64,000 bases of DNA from Spodoptera frugiperda. Lineage: Eukaryota > Arthropoda > Insecta > Lepidoptera > Noctuidae. The notes below the pieces were generated by a model. The model made no database searches. It worked only from the letters and a program-made list of their open reading frames with translations, and had not been told where the DNA came from. The stretch lies in contig NC_064227.1 of assembly GCF_023101765.2 (NCBI RefSeq), forward strand, positions 6,271,592 through 6,335,591. Direction: 5' to 3'. This document shows, one piece after another, positions 42,622-53,108 of this stretch. The translations under genes were made by a program, and so were the position numbers. Position 1 is the stretch's first letter; each line of letters opens with the position of its first letter.

Positions 42622-42878
42622 TTGATCAAATGGCCACCCATGGATACCCGAAACATCAGAGGCGTTATATATGCGTTGCCGGCCTTTTGGGGGTTAGGAA
42701 TTTAAGGGTTGTTTGGGGAATCGAGAATTGGAAAGATTGTAAGGGGGTAATTGGACCTCCAGTTACCTTGCTCACACAACGCAAGCATTGCTTCACGTCG
42801 GTTTTCTGTGACACCGTAGTATCACTCCGATCGAGCCTGCCCATTCGTGCCGTAGCATGGCTCTCCCACACTTAAATT
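42622..42878 (+). mobile_element. Rep-B copy
   Basis: 'cacccatggatacccgaaac', 'atatgcgttgccggcctttt', 'acgcaagcattgcttcacgt' and 'atggctctcccacacttaaa'. It immediately follows the GTTCCGTA repeat. ORFs on both strands are spurious. Confidence 0.87.
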
Positions 42879-42954
42879 GGATTTGAATTCAAAACAAGCT
42901 TATAAACTATACTTCTATATCAATGCCGTATTTTTACCTAATTATTATATGTTA

Positions 42955-43105
42955 TCGGCTTACTCACGTAACTGTTTGACGAGGAACTCGACTAGTTTCA
43001 AGCCATGCTAGAGACTCATATTCATGAGCAGCATTCCGCGACAATAGCCGCGTCGTATGTCGCGGTCAATTAAGTATGTCTCACGAAAGTTACAATATTT
43101 TTACC
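42955..43105 (+). repeat. PAL family copy
   Basis: 'cggcttactcacgtaactgt', 'ttgacgaggaactcgactag', 'tttcaagccatgctagagac', 'gagcagcattccgcgacaat' and the tail 'agtatgtctcacgaaagtta'. One complete arm plus tail. Confidence 0.7.
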
Positions 43106-43239
43106 TAATAAAAGAAGTCAATAGAGGTTATACAATCGTGTCCTGAACGGTCATATAATTGTGGCTACCAATTTGTAACGAGCCCTGTCTTCTGGCGTCG
43201 CTTGCGGTCTCTCTATCGGTAATGTCTGGGTAGTAGCTA

Positions 43240-43792
43240 CCACAGCTAGGGATGGGGTGGTTTTACCGGGATTTTGGATGCCCGGAATTTTATTTTGTGA
43301 TTCCGGGATTGGTAGTTTTCTGTTCATTAAAGTTCTTACGTCATTTAAGCGTGTTTAGTGTGTACATATTATACAAATTGGTAGCGTACGAATTTTAAAA
43401 ATGTATTTTTATTAAAGGGATGTGTAACTATTGTAATAAACGTAAAATACTATTCCTTAAAGTGACTATTTTTAGACAGATTCTAAGTATATCACAAAGT
43501 TGTTTAAAGTTAAAGCTATTTCATAGTAAAGATTATGTGGTTGTTGACACTAAAATTGATAACAAATACCAAGAAAACAGCTTTTCAAAGCAACACTAAC
43601 CAACTTTACAAGCATAAAGCAAAAGTTTTCAAACAAAAATCATATTTCACACTAAAACCCCATTTTACAAAGATGCCAGTTGCCATCCACACTTTTTACT
43701 ATTACCGAGATTTCCCGGGAAGTCCGTAATCCCGGGATTGTCCGGGAACTGTGTGGAGACATCACTATTTGTGACCCACCGCAAATGATCTA
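43240..43792. mobile_element. candidate hAT-like element with CCCGGGA ends
   Basis: The left end 'ctagggatggggtggtttta' with 'ccgggattttggatgcccgg' resembles the reverse of the right end 'agtccgtaatcccgggattg', 'tccgggaactgtgtggagac' and 'atcactat'. No clean target duplication was found. A related scrap 'ggatgcccgggataggg' and 'tttcccgggaatatgtgtgg' lies at 44312-44363. The 64-codon ORF has no transposase motif. Confidence 0.5.
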
Positions 43793-44667
43793 ACGGCGCG
43801 CTGTCTAGGGGCATATTGAATGTAGGTTCTGTTTCCAAAGACATGAATCTATTTGGCTTGGTTTTGGAACTATGATTGAAAACTTATTGGATTTCGGGCC
43901 ACGGAGGGACGTCCATTGTTTTGTAACTAATTCATCTACAACTCCTTTAATGAATACCTGATTGTGCAAGCTTACCTTGAAAAAAGCGACTTCAAATTAT
44001 TGTGTACTGTGTTTTCACTCTTTTATAAATCATAGAAGAAGTCACATTTTAGTATAACAAGCCTAATGAGGGATTTGACATCAAAAATGAAGTTAAACCA
44101 AAATCACCTATCTTCCAAGAAAAAATCCGCAGCAACTAAAAATATTCTAGCACTCAAAAAATATGATCCATATTCATATACCATTTCTTATATCCATTTC
44201 CAATGACTTCAAGCAAGAATTCAATTTTGACGTAATATCGTCGCATAAAATATGGTATCTCAATATCAAATGTGACTCCCAATAACTACATTTGTAATTC
44301 CCGGCGCGACTAGTGTTGGGATGCCCGGGATAGGGTGAAATTTCCCGGGAATATGTGTGGATTGGATTCGATATTATATTTTATGGTCGGGTTTAATCAT
44401 GTACAAATGTGTATTAGGAGGGTTTAACATCGGTTTATCTTTTAGTGCTCATTGTGTTTATGTTTGTTGCTGTCAATAGTCAATACTCGTACATTGGATA
44501 GCTTTTGATATAGGGATGTGTATAATATTGTATCGTTGAAGCAATTCATGTTATTGGTTTCTAGTTTTAATGTTATTTGAGTATCATTGGTATACAGATT
44601 TGTGAGAGTTGAGTATGAGCTTCTAGGATTGATGTTTTGATACTTACATCTGTTTGAGATAAAAGTT
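43793..44667. other. unique sequence
   Basis: Apart from the CCCGGGA scrap at 44312-44363 no element or gene is recognised. Confidence 0.4.
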
Positions 44668-44788
44668 TTTTTATATAAAATTTGGGACAAACGAGCATGC
44701 GGTCCACCTGATGGTAAGTGCTCAGCGCTGCCCATGAACACCCGCAACACTAGAGCAGTCACAGGTGCGGTTGCTGTTTAAAAAGGAA
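44668..44788 (+). mobile_element. Rep-B2 copy, 5' part (split by insertion)
   Basis: 'gggacaaacgagcatgcggt', 'ccacctgatggtaagtgctc', 'cccgcaacactagagcagtc' and 'acaggtgcggtt', ending 'ttaaaaaggaa'. The expected continuation 'tacactcttttcttgaagg' appears only at 46544, so about 1.75 kb has been inserted here. The sister copy at 59191-59345 has the two halves joined. Confidence 0.75.
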
Positions 44789-44791
44789 TCT

Positions 44792-44811
44792 GGGGGCACG
44801 GCAGTGCCCCC
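44792..44811. repeat. 5'-terminal hairpin of the Helitron-type insertion
   Basis: An 8-bp perfect GC stem (GGGGGCAC / GTGCCCCC) with loop GGCA, three bases from the inferred 5' boundary. Confidence 0.85.
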
Positions 44812-45173
44812 GCCAAGTCGAGCAAAAAAAAAGCGGCACGGCCGTACCATCCTTTTCTCGAAGCAATTCGGGCCTTTTTCGACCCCCTATAATTCGGTTG
44901 TGGATAAAGCAAGAAACCTGAATCTTCAGTAACTAATCCGGCATTGTATAAACACGGAATATTTAAAATTTCAGTCAATTTGAACCAGTAGTTTAAGAAT
45001 GACAACTTGTTAAAGTTTCTAAATTTTGTCACTCACTGACTCACCGATCATCAAAAGTCCAAGGCACTTCTAGCAGACTTAGAAGCTTCATATTTGGAAT
45101 ACATATAGAGTTTAGTGTCTTAATCATGGTAAAACTTAAATATTTTGTAATTTCGGTCCAGTTTTCCAAATAC

Positions 45174-45243
45174 ACCAACTGCATCAATAACTTTGTAATC
45201 CCATATAAATATATGGGATTACAAAGTTATTTATGCAGTTGGT
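45174..45243. repeat. palindrome with 33-bp arms
   Basis: The left arm 45174-45206 (begins ACCAACTGCATCAATAACTT) and right arm 45211-45243 differ at one base, with loop AAAT. It ends 38 bases before the open reading frame of the helicase remnant and probably marks the join where its upstream part was deleted. Confidence 0.9.
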
Positions 45244-45334
45244 GGTTGGTGGTGGTTATAAATTTAATAGGTGTAGATAGGTACCTACTGCAGGTCTAGA
45301 AAAGAACATAATTATAAAAATAGGCGCAAAAGTC

Positions 45335-45922
45335 ATGTTAAGGCGAAACATTGACGTGAGTCTCGGTTTAGTTAATGGATCTATCGGTATAGTGCGAAAA
45401 GTAAAGGTTGATCCTGAAAATTCAAAAATAATTAAGAGAATATATATCACATTTAATAATGAACCTAATGCATACGAGCTTGGTCCGGTCAAAACTAAAT
45501 TTGAAATTATTAATAGAGCTTATGTTCATCGCGAACAATTTCCCATATGTATAGCCTATGCTATAACTATACATAAAAGTCAGGGCCTAAGCCTAAGTAA
45601 TGCGCTGATGGATATAGGTTCTGCAGTGTTCACATCCGGTCAAGCTTACGTGGCACTTTCGAGAGTTACAAGTCTGGGCGGTTTACATCTCATTAATGTC
45701 GACTTTGGAAGTATTAAAGCGCAGGAATCATCAATTTGTGAATACAACAGATTAAGAAGTATTTACCGTCCAGACTTGTCAAAAATTGAGACATCAAAGC
45801 CTCCGAGAAAAGCCCATAGAGACAGGGAGTGGGCTTTGAGAAAAACTGTGGCTGAAGCTCAAGAAGTAGTACCGGAAAAGAAAAAGAGGAAGACTACATA
45901 TAAAAATAAGAAAATATCATAA
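45335..45922 (+). CDS. PIF1-like helicase C-terminal fragment (Helitron type)
   Basis: 195 codons from the first Met. The frame stays open upstream to 45281 and the residues there (TAGLEKNIIIKIGAKVML) already match the family, so the gene is 5'-truncated and this Met is not a true start. The family unwinds DNA 5' to 3' with ATP. In Helitrons the helicase is fused behind a Rep nuclease for rolling-circle transposition. Visible are RNID (4-7), GLVNGS (11-16), motif V TIHKSQG (78-84) and motif VI GQAYVALSRV (102-111) with its arginine finger R110, then EYNRLR and a Lys-rich end. The Walker A and B motifs and Rep domain are absent, so it cannot be active. A host PIF1 is unlikely, given the inserted context and lack of introns. 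Confidence 0.85.
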   Translation: MLRRNIDVSLGLVNGSIGIVRKVKVDPENSKIIKRIYITFNNEPNAYELGPVKTKFEIINRAYVHREQFPICIAYAITIHKSQGLSLSNALMDIGSAVFTSGQAYVALSRVTSLGGLHLINVDFGSIKAQESSICEYNRLRSIYRPDLSKIETSKPPRKAHRDREWALRKTVAEAQEVVPEKKKRKTTYKNKKIS

Positions 45923-45991
45923 GACCTTTAACAAAATTCGTTAGAAGTAGATGGTATCAAAAAGAAAGGCTCTACAAAAAGAAGTGAGATC

Positions 45992-46541
45992 CCATCAAAA
46001 ACATCCTGTAAAAAACCCAAGTCTCGCAGCTCAGTCTTTCTACCGTCAAAAGTTGTGAGATCCATGTAATACCAAGTCGGTTAATCTATTTAGTGTCTAC
46101 TTGAAGGACCTTCTGTCTTAAGTTATTACATAAGTTATTATCATGCCAATATTAAAAATATTTAACGTTTTAAACAAATAGATCGACTTGGACATCGCAT
46201 GAAAACAAAATGAATATTACAATATTATATTAGATTCTTTAGTCTCTCGCGCCTTACGCGATTGAAACTCTCGTTCCTGTTGGTCGCTGGCCCGTCGTGC
46301 TGTGTAGTGTGATACATACTAATAATCAAATCAAGCGATGTCCAAGTCGATCTATTTGTTTAAAACGTTAAATATTTTTAATATTGGCATGATAATAACT
46401 TATGTAATAACTTAAGACAGAAGGTCCTTCAAGTAGACACTAAATAGATTAACCGACTTGGTATTACATGGATCTCACAACTTTTGACGGTAGAAAGACT
46501 GAGCTGCGAAACTTGGGTTTTTTACAGGATGTTTTTGATGG
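45992..46541. repeat. 207-bp inverted repeat, 136-bp loop
   Basis: Left arm 45992-46198 and right arm 46335-46541 are equal in length and differ at a single position (C in 'aagtctcgcagc' against T in the reverse of the right arm). The loop 46199-46334 contains a GC-richer 'ctcgcgccttacgcgattg' and 'ggtcgctggcccgtcgtgct'. The left arm follows the helicase reading frame by about 70 bases and looks like the element's 3' region, and the right arm is an inverted copy reaching the host junction. Confidence 0.95.
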
Positions 46542-46543
46542 AA

Positions 46544-46570
46544 TACACTCTTTTCTTGAAGGTTTGAAGG
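46544..46570 (+). mobile_element. Rep-B2 copy, 3' part (after insertion)
   Basis: 'tacactcttttcttgaaggt' and 'ttgaagg' continue the repeat interrupted at 44788. The same words follow directly in the copy at 59191-59345. Confidence 0.7.
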
Positions 46571-47594
46571 AAGTTTGAAAATATGAAGTCACATTAAAAT
46601 TACGATGCTCCTCTGTTTGTGTCGGGGATTAAGAAGCTACCTTTTTAATCCCTGACGTACCTATACAGAAGGCTATGCTTACCCAGGTGTGGACTGTGAC
46701 CTTGCAGCAATAAAAACAAAAAGGTTTCATAGTTTCAAAATTAAATGCAAATAAATCTCATGATGTATCCTTATACTTCTGTTAGTATGTTCTGAACTGT
46801 ACCAGAAAATTCAAGGAAAATTAATTCCTTTAATAAAACCTAATAATTTATTAACCACAGGAAAACATTAGCCGAAAGTAATACAGCATACATTAATAAA
46901 GCGAAAAGTAAACAAAATGTGGGATCAAAAGAACATTTTTATAATTCATCATGGCAGCCAAGAAATTCAACGTTGAGGGTATTTTAAATTTATTAACCCC
47001 TGAATCCACTTCAAAGGCGACGTGATTGGCTGTACGGAAAGTGGTGGGGGAAACACAAAAGGCGATGTAATGCATGTTTCATTATCACTATTGTGTCGAC
47101 CGAGACGCCGAGCAGACGTCTGGGCGGCGTTCCATTGAAAACGGGGGCGATTTAAAATGAGAATATGCATGACAGAGTTCGATTGAGAATATCTTGAAGC
47201 GTAATTAAAGTCGTTCGTTTTTTAATTAAAACTGAGACTGGTCGTGATTATAGTGTAGATTGTCCTTTAAACTGTGTTACAATTATCGTGGTTCATTAAA
47301 ATACTCGGAAGATACCTCTCATCTCTATTAAAATGAAACTAGAATTTGCACGTGACTTTGACCAGATTATTCTCTCCTGTAGACGTTTTGGCACATTTTT
47401 TTTGTGTATATACGCCACAAAGAACTTAGCGTACATGTCAAATTCATGTTTATTTGTTAATCATCAAAATTATTGGCGAAAAGAGGGTGTAGTCACTGCC
47501 ACTGCATTCTTATTCTAAGTTATAATTATATCTTGATTGGATGCGGTTAGTCCACAACACTGCTCCTGTTCACATGTATACTAAGCATGATTTT
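46571..47594. other. unique sequence with one hairpin
   Basis: A 12-bp stem GTCGGGGATTAA / TTAATCCCTGAC (46621-46632, 46645-46656) is present. No gene is recognised, and the ORFs at 46893-47170 (minus) and 47333-47518 have no motif. Confidence 0.4.
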
Positions 47595-47836
47595 TTATTT
47601 TTAATGGGTCTACGTTTGGCCACTATCTCGCCTAGCGGCATGTGATGTTGCGGCCTACGATGAAGCACGTCTGCCCTTAAACAACCTATTCACTAGGGCT
47701 TTGAAGACACCCAGGTTATACCCATTAGGTTCCACTCCTTAGCAGTTCGCAAAAGGAAGCTTGAAGCGAAGCGCTTCGTGCGAGTGGGTGAGAGATCTAC
47801 CATGAAGCGGTGTGGCTTCGCCGATTGTCTTGTGGA
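47595..47836 (+). repeat. Rep-D repeat, copy 1
   Basis: 'tggccactatctcgcctagc', 'cggcctacgatgaagcacgt', 'tttgaagacacccaggttat', 'agcagttcgcaaaaggaagc' and 'gaagcgaagcgcttcgtgcg'. Most blocks recur in order at 63352-63530. I infer a LINE 3' portion of unknown clade. Confidence 0.6.
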
Positions 47837-48148
47837 TAGAATTCAATAGAAATCTATTTAAAAACAACTTCCAACCACAATATATCTGTTGCAAAGTCCG
47901 GTAGAAATTCAAGTCAATTAATTTTCGCCGATCTAATTATGAAAGTGTAGTTACCAATCAATGTTATCGGGAGTAGTATCGAATTAACTAGTACGTAGTA
48001 CTGTGTTATTGGCTAATTAAACTTAAATTAATATTGTTATGTGGTACTGTGTTCAATAATAGTGCAATGACGGGGATTACGGTTGCAGTGCGTTCGGTTC
48101 TGAGATCAAAGTTTTGGTGGATCTTGATGTAAGAAACACCACACAATG
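47837..48148. other. unique sequence
   Basis: Nothing recognisable is seen. Confidence 0.35.
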
Positions 48149-48277
48149 TCACGCCTTTTTATCCCCAAATGGGTAGGCAGAAAATTGCGGCACATAATGC
48201 CGCTGTACTATGTATACCTACTTTTCACCATTTATAAGGTAGTGAGCTTATTGATATATACTGACAGACTCCGAAAA
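48149..48277 (-). mobile_element. SINE-A body, headless
   Basis: 'tcacgcctttttatccccaa', 'atgggtaggcagaaaattgc', 'ggcacataatgccgctgta' and 'ctgacagactccg' on the minus strand. Diverged, and without the tRNA-like head. Confidence 0.75.
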
Positions 48278-48997
48278 AATGGATAAAGCCTCTTTATCTC
48301 ATCAATCGTACTTGTGACTGCTTGCTTGATCAATGTGTGACAAATAAATGCAACAAATAATAATGAACATTTTATTTAAAAAATCACAAAATAGTTTTTC
48401 TATAGCCGCGAACACAAACAATTTTGCATATCGATTAACTTAAATATCGAGTTCGCATCGAATGAAATGAACGCATAAACTAACCAATCTGAAATCGATT
48501 AACAATCGAGAGAGTCTCATAGGAAATCGATTAATGAAAGGTATAGGTTCGATCTGAATAATTTGCTGAGAGACGGCGTCTGAGCGATCATTTATGTACA
48601 GACACAAGCACATCAAAGTACCCTAATATTGTCAAATTTCTCCAATCTATAATCAACCTTATACTTAAGACATAAAGTTGATAATCCTTTAAATAAATGT
48701 CATAACTTGGTATACTTTCATGTGCGATCTGTACAAGGCAGTTGAGGTTCGAATATTAGGATTGTCATTGTTAATGCATTCTATTTTAGTTACTGCACTG
48801 TCTGCGTTTCAGTCCTTTGAGGACAGTATAAGCGGCTTTAGGTATTAGGTAGGTATAAACTTGACGTATTATAAAGCATTTATACCTATCTAGATACACA
48901 TTATGCCTAGGTCATAAAACTGTATCTACCTCCTACTTGTATACTGTGCACCACTTAAAGGTTGACAAGTGAGAATGCCTAAGGCATTATGTCTAAA
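48278..48997. other. unique sequence
   Basis: No gene or repeat family is recognised. Confidence 0.4.
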
Positions 48998-49269
48998 TTG
49001 TAAACGAGCAGACGGATCACCTGATGGTAAGCAATCGCCGCCGACCATGGACACCCAAAACACCAGATGCGTTACGATCGTTGCCGGCCTTTCGGGGGTT
49101 AGGAATTTAAGGGTTGTTTGGAGAATCGAGTATTGGAAAGATTGGGAAGGAGGAAATTGGTCCTCCGGTAACCTCATTCACACAACGCAAGCGTTGTTTC
49201 ACGTCGGTTTTCTGTGAGGCCGTGGTATCACTCCGGTAAAGCCGGCCCATTCGTACCGAAGCATGGTTG
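48998..49269 (+). mobile_element. Rep-B copy, near full length
   Basis: 'taaacgagcagacggatcac', 'ctgatggtaagcaatcgccg', 'cgcaagcgttgtttcacgtc' and 'tgaggccgtggtatcactcc', ending 'gaagcatggttgg' without the last 'tctcccacacttaa'. ORFs on both strands are spurious. Confidence 0.88.
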
Positions 49270-49945
49270 GGACCTATATACCTTTGCGTCTAGAACATTT
49301 CGTCGATCTTGGCTGTTTATTTTAACATCACACAGCCTCACAATAAGAAACAAAAAAGGTTTAATAAACAAAAAAAAAATCTTGAGTCGAGAGAAATAAT
49401 CGAACACTTTAAAAAGCAATATCACAATGAATAAATATTTCGAGCTAAGCCCTTTATTATCAAAATAACATGAGATTAATATCAATCTGTCAGAAACAGA
49501 CGAGATTTGGAAGAAAATTAATGTTTACTCTTCTTGATATTATTATAAGTTGAAATTTAATTTAATTTCTCTACTCGTTGTTGATTGATCATGTTGCCCT
49601 GTATTCTGAAATTAAGAAATTCTTTTTATTTTTATTTTACTTATTTTGTTTTTAGTTTTAAGTTTAGATTTTGGTTGTAGAAATGTTTTAGCACTTAAGT
49701 TAACCCACTTGCGATTTTTAAATTGAAATATGGATTTGTCTTTTATTGTTAAGTATGGTTTTTTTTTCGAAGTAATTGTACGCATTATTTTGTTGTTAAA
49801 CCTGCTGTTATTCTAACCTGGTTGCTTTGTAAAAACGCATTATTTCTATAATAATGTTCGTCCATCCGCTGATAAACCGAAATCTTAAACCTTTCCCTGA
49901 TCATACATGGCAACTACAAAACAAGGTAATCACACAAGTATGACT
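49270..49945. other. AT-rich unique sequence
   Basis: No gene is recognised. Confidence 0.4.
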
Positions 49946-49947
49946 AA

Positions 49948-50063
49948 TGAAAAGCAGGGCTAGGAACGGGGTGGTTTTTCGTCAGTAAGAGTCTGACACT
50001 CCCTCTCGCCTCGCCCAAGGCGGGAGGGAGATATCATTTAATAATTATCTCCCCTTAAAAAAA
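49948..50063 (+). mobile_element. R1-tail short copy
   Basis: 'gaaaagcagggctaggaacg', 'gggtggtttttcgtcagtaa', 'gagtctgacactccctctcg' and 'cctcgcccaaggcgggaggg', with an A-rich end. It is shorter at its 5' side than most copies. Confidence 0.85.
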
Positions 50064-50555
50064 GTCACACACGTATAAATAAATTAATGAAAACATTATG
50101 AATTTTACAACCCCAGATAGTATAACAACTAAAACAAACTTAACACCGTACTTTATTAATTATTTAATATCTACCTTCAACATACAGGGAAACTCTTCGA
50201 AGCCAATTCACTCATCCAAAACACCGCCATTTTTAATTCATATCACAAACCAATATTTGTTTAAGAAGCCGACTAGAGACAAAACCACAGCGGCCATATT
50301 AAATAAGTCCATAAATATTAGTCATAATGTCTATGTCGGTGAAAAGATGAAACTTAAGAGTGGCCACTGACTTTTTTCTGGCCATTAAAATTTCCTACTT
50401 ATGCCAAATAAAGCAAAGGTTAGTCACAGACAAAGGGCTGAGGGATCTTGATGGGAATTCTCCGAGGATTTCATTTGAAAGAGAAAAAAACTGTTAGATA
50501 TTATATTTTTTGGGTATGTGTTCCAGTGTTGGGTGGGAAGATATAATTTTGAGAG
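50064..50555. other. unique sequence with 90-codon ORF
   Basis: The plus ORF at 50098-50370 is rich in Thr, Asn and Ile and has no motif. No gene is called. Confidence 0.35.
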
Positions 50556-50708
50556 CTTTTTTTGGGACAAAAATCATCTAAATACTTCTCCCGCTTTGGG
50601 TGAGGTGAGAGGGAGTATCAGATTCTTACTGGCTAAAAACCACTCCGTTGCTACTACTGCTCTTCAATGCGGAGCCTCGGTAGCCTGCTAGGTAGTCTGC
50701 AGCTCCGC
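50556..50708 (-). mobile_element. R1-tail short copy
   Basis: 'aaaatcatctaaatacttct', 'cccgctttgggtgaggtgag', 'tcttactggctaaaaaccac' and 'tgctaggtagtctgcagctc'. Confidence 0.82.
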
Positions 50709-51950
50709 AAATTTTGAGAGCTAGATAAATTTTAGCCTATTATAAGCTAACAGTATTTATTGCACGAGTGGTAAAAGTAGTGGCTAGGCTTAGGTTAGAC
50801 TACCGTATAACGTTTCATGGGTTCCAAAATAATATTAATGCAACCATGATACAGGAGAAAATACTACTAAGAAAAGTTAAATTAAACTTGACACATGTCA
50901 AAAAATTCCCAATTTAAATATTGCAACAAAACTCTAGAAAACAATACATCATTCCACGTTAATAATAAAATAAAGTATTTTAAAATAAAATAAAATAAAG
51001 TGTTGAAACCACATCGATCATTTAGTTAAAAATACAACATCATTATAACAACTAACTGCGAACGAACTAAAGTCACCGTTAAAATAATTAAAGTTAAAAC
51101 TTGTGTTAATTTTTCTTCACAATTTAATATTCAAATGAGAAAAATCTTGTGCTCGTAACTAGCTGTGGTTGTGAATATTTTAACATTGAAATGTAGTGCA
51201 TTAAATTTGAAATAACTTCTTTATAAGGTTTTAAATTATTTAAGACTAATTATATGACTAGTTTTTTCTTATAATGTAAAAGTAATTACACGTAACAGTT
51301 TTTCTTGAAAATTTACACAGAATTTATATAAAATCTTCGTCAACTATCTCTCTATACTTCAGTTCCAATCATATGAGAATTTGTTTAGTAGTTTTTAATA
51401 TTTGACGCGTTTCCACATAAATTTATATAATTTAATATTTAAAAAAAGTAATATTTACTTTAATCCTCTGAATTTTTTACCACACAAGTTGACCATTTAT
51501 AAGATCTTGACAAAAAAATAAATTATGAAGCGATAATATAATTTATAGCTTAGCTTACACAGGATAGTAGATTCCAAGATGTCCTTTTATGAGCCCTTGA
51601 AGGGAAAAGGTCTGGTTTAATGTATACCTCATAAAATATGGAAGAATTAATTAATTAATACGAGGAGGTAGACATTTTGATCCCGATAACATTTCTAAAT
51701 ATTGTTCTTATGATATTGAGGTATGCGGTGGCCATTGTTAAAAATTATATGAAGTCAAATTATATCAGATTCAATTATGTCAGTTTTATGTCTTAGTGTG
51801 GATGTGATACGTGATTATATGTTGGGAGAAATTGTTTTTTATAATTTTTATTAGGTATTAAAGTTTTAATTGAGCTTGTTTGGTGGTCTTTGTTCTAATC
51901 TACGACAAACGGACATTTTGAGTCTTATTTCCTAGAAATTTAGGTCTTTT
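50709..51950. other. AT-rich unique block
   Basis: About 1.2 kb without recognisable gene or repeat, apart from a small AAAAT tandem at about 50976-51000. Confidence 0.45.
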
Positions 51951-52076
51951 TTTTGAGGGGGAAAATCATCCAATGACTTCTCCCGCCTTGGGTGAGGCGG
52001 GAGGGAGTGTCAGACTCTTACTGACTAAAAACCACCCCGTTCCTTCTCCTGCTCTGAGTCGCAGCCCCGGTAACCT
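51951..52076 (-). mobile_element. R1-tail short copy
   Basis: Poly(T) then 'gaaaatcatccaatgacttc', 'tcccgccttgggtgaggcgg', 'gactcttactgactaaaaac' and 'caccccgttccttctcctgc'. In 'ctcctgctctgagtcgcagc' and 'cccggtaacctttaaac' it resembles the 58-kb LINE copy more than the others. Confidence 0.87.
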
Positions 52077-52489
52077 TTAAACACGAATAGAATATCCTAA
52101 CGAACTAGAGTTGGACAGAAAGCCCGCCAGGCACGATCACCTCGCCTGGTCGGAGGATCCTCCTTTTCTTAAGGAACTTTACTCTCTGTTCCCTAAAGGG
52201 GTATATAGAAACCATGGTACCTCTCTAAGAATTTTTTATTCACACCAGTTTCAAAATTCCACCATAATTCGCGAAGCACATTAATAAGACATAGAATTAA
52301 CCTTTCACTCATTGTTCAAAGAAGATTGGGTACAACGAAATTATTAATTTAAATAAGTATCCACACTCCGCCCAGTTTCCCAACAACTTCTGGAAAAGTT
52401 TCCAGTTTTGCCCAGAAACTTTTCAGTTCCGGAACCGCAAAACAAAAATTCCAAAACAACTTTATGGTACACGTACTTAGTTAGGTATT
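52077..52489. other. unique sequence
   Basis: No gene is recognised. Confidence 0.4.
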
Positions 52490-52775
52490 CTTTCATACCT
52501 CCGTGGTGTAGTGGTTAGGGGTACTACTGCTGAAGACGTGGTCTCGAGTTTTCAAGTTACTGGTCGATTTTCGGCTTAAAATTTTGAAGTTATTTCATTA
52601 AATTAACTGAAAAATCACGGTTTTCGTCTCGCGTCTGCGCACGCTACTCATGATGAAGAGTCACTCTGTGACTCGAAACTAGTAGAGCTTTTCTCCATTC
52701 ATTTACGTGAGCAAAACCGTGATTTTTAGTTAATTTAGTATGTCTCACGATAATTATTATAAAAAAAGTAATGTC
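52490..52775 (+). mobile_element. tRNA-like head plus PAL module
   Basis: 'cctccgtggtgtagtggtta' fits a pol III A box. 'gaagacgtggtctcgagttt' is a degenerate B box. A PAL unit follows at 52600-52770 with paired ends 'gaaaaatcacggttttcg' and 'aaaccgtgatttttag', and the tail 'agtatgtctcacgataatta'. It has the same layout as 38522-39011. Confidence 0.55.
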
Positions 52776-53108
52776 ATTAGATCAAAATGGCATTTTTTAT
52801 AGATTAGTTAAAAATATGTATGTCTATTTGTCTTTCCTTTAATAGTTCGCTGTAGATGTATCATATTATATTACCGTCCCTAATGCAATGAAACCAGTAA
52901 AAAGTATAATTACAAGGGTTGTTCGGTAGCTTAGTGGCCCCCTTCGGAAAATAACAAGTGGAATGTTATGTATAATTAGGTAGAATAGCAATTATTCCAT
53001 GCATTATTTATTACTAACGCTACTATAAGTATCACCCCTAGTTATGAGTGGGAGATACCAGTCGTTCTAATTCTACATAAAATACAGTGGACTATTCTGT
53101 CGAACTTA
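52776..53108. other. unique sequence
   Basis: Nothing recognisable is seen. Confidence 0.35.

Larger units (their letters stand above)
44789..46543 (+). mobile_element. Helitron-type insertion, rearranged
   Basis: The insertion interrupts a Rep-B2 repeat between A (44788) and T (46544) with no clear duplication beyond the microhomology GGAAT. That fits the A/T target of Helitrons. It starts TC then a hairpin GGGGGCAC-GGCA-GTGCCCCC (44792-44811), and a GC-rich block 'aaaagcggcacggccgtacc' follows. Inside are a 70-bp palindrome, the C-terminus of a PIF1-type helicase and a 207-bp inverted repeat. It does not end in the CTRR expected of Helitrons, so its 3' end is rearranged. The Rep nuclease and most of the helicase are missing. 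Confidence 0.7.

Noticed and set aside
42537..42875. 112-codon plus-strand ORF
   Set aside because: It covers the end of the GTTCCGTA repeat and a Rep-B copy. It is not a gene.
45335..45922. Host PIF1 gene or a viral helicase
   Set aside because: The fragment lacks the ATP-binding motifs, sits in an insertion with Helitron-like 5' end, and has no viral neighbours. A Helitron origin explains it better.
46621..46656. Rho-independent-type terminator
   Set aside because: The stem has no T-run in a suitable place, and bacterial terminators are not expected here.
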